A stretch of 6,382 bases of DNA from Holophagales bacterium UBA2201 (GTDB lineage: Bacteria; Acidobacteriota; Thermoanaerobaculia; UBA2201): positions 61,717-68,098 of the forward strand of contig DCUZ01000044.1 in NCBI GenBank assembly GCA_002327305.1, read 5' to 3'. Under the pieces are notes generated by a model that worked only from the letters and a program-made list of their open reading frames with translations, made no database searches and was not told the origin of the DNA. Both the position numbers and the translations under genes were made by a program. This document shows, one piece after another, positions 6,168-6,382 of this stretch; position 1 is the stretch's first letter, and each line of letters opens with the position of its first letter.

Positions 6168-6382
6168 ATGCTCCCTGCGGTCGCACAGTTCGGAGTTGGG
6201 AGTTCGGAGTTCGGAGCCCCCCCACCCGCGGAGCGTCGCCGGTTCCCCGTTTCCCGTCTCTCGCCTTCCGTCTTTTGTCTCTCGTCTCCCTTCTCCCGTC
6301 TTCCGTCTCTCGTCTTCCGCCTCGTACTGTGCCTGGCGCTCGTCCCCGCACTCCTCACCGCCGCCGATCCGCAGGTCTCGGC
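6168..6382 (+). CDS. batD: Probable BatD, N-terminus only (3' end outside window), with repeat-derived N-terminal insert
   Basis: An open frame without stops runs from ATG 6168 to the window edge (71 codons and two bases). An in-frame GTG at 6162 overlaps the batC stop as GTGA and is an alternative start adding Met-Arg; AGGA at 6155-6158 could serve ATG 6168. Residues about 7-16 and 26-51 come from heptamer arrays and read as Ser/Phe/Arg/Pro-rich sequence. A normal signal core follows (LVLCLALVPALLTAADPQVS, the last visible residues), with a likely cleavage after Ala-Ala. The position directly after batC and the mature start ADPQVS fit BatD, a periplasmic beta-domain protein with a C-terminal anchor. 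With about ten mature residues visible, the name rests mainly on gene order. Confidence 0.65.
   Translation, partial: MLPAVAQFGVGSSEFGAPPPAERRRFPVSRLSPSVFCLSSPFSRLPSLVFRLVLCLALVPALLTAADPQVS
6187..6216 (+). repeat. AGTTCGG heptamer tandem array
   Basis: Four consecutive 7-bp units (6187-6214), three AGTTCGG and one AGTTGGG, plus two bases of a fifth. In shifted phase the unit is GAGTTCG, close to GAGTTTC and GAGTTGC of the batC arrays. It lies within the first codons of the batD-like gene. Confidence 0.93.
6242..6318 (+). repeat. GTCTYYC degenerate heptamer array
   Basis: Eleven consecutive 7-bp units, mostly GTCTCTC, GTCTTCC and GTCTCCC with variants such as GTTCCCC, GCCTTCC, GTCTTTT and TTCTCCC. 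Apart from one G at the first base of most units the + strand is entirely pyrimidine, so the - strand reads as purine-rich GRRAGAC units. It directly precedes the signal-peptide core of the batD-like gene and is translated. Confidence 0.92.

Noticed and set aside
5455..6351. - strand frame with a Leu-rich, membrane-like translation
   Set aside because: The Leu runs are simply the reverse complement of the CAG/CAA tract of batC, and the Arg/Glu-rich beginning is the reverse of the GTCTYYC array.
6168..6382. Lipoprotein lipobox in the batD-like N-terminus (Cys in LVLCLAL)
   Set aside because: The Cys is in the middle of the hydrophobic core without the small residues expected just before a lipidated Cys; an ordinary signal peptidase I site after Ala-Ala fits better.

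Overview
The window is one strand-uniform, tightly packed gene cluster of the Bat (Bacteroides aerotolerance) type. All genes are on the + strand and the G+C content is high, roughly two thirds by eye. A lipoprotein with a classical lipobox, several Sec signal peptides and a SurA-like periplasmic chaperone suggest a diderm (Gram-negative-type) bacterium. The gene order and the short heptanucleotide arrays suggest an uncultivated, high-GC lineage, but the sequence alone does not fix a phylum. I see no tRNA, rRNA, CRISPR array, transposase, promoter or terminator, and the operon continues past both edges.

Layout: 1-597, C-terminal part of a MoxR-family AAA+ ATPase. 594-1481, DUF58 protein with a VWA-like MIDAS. 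1489-2388, lipoprotein with a TPR-like N-terminal half and a SurA/PpiC-like chaperone half that lacks the parvulin domain. 2378-3286, BatD/DUF4381-like single-pass membrane protein. 3270-4250, BatA (VWA). 4250-5341, BatB (VWA). 5338-6165, BatC (TPR, Gln-rich tail). 6168 to the edge, signal peptide and first mature residues of what is probably BatD. Neighbouring genes overlap by 1-17 nt or are separated by at most 7 nt, so translational coupling is likely.

The expected division of labour, from family knowledge: the MoxR ATPase acts as a cytoplasmic chaperone-like motor, DUF58 is its cytoplasmic VWA partner, BatA and BatB place VWA domains on the periplasmic face of the inner membrane, and BatC, BatD and the BatD-like protein supply periplasmic interaction surfaces. 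The parvulin-less SurA-like lipoprotein looks like an extra folding factor added to this envelope complex. The exact function of Bat systems is unsettled.

The most unusual signal is at the 5' ends of batC and the following batD-like gene. Both carry paired arrays of 7-bp tandem repeats between the start codon and the signal-peptide core. In batC the two arrays are inverted relative to each other and can form a stem of 32 positions, 28 of them paired, starting 8 nt after the A of the start codon. In both genes, removing the inserted stretch on paper leaves a compact textbook signal peptide in frame. This looks like insertion of a small repeat element into start regions, with possible consequences for translation and phase variation.
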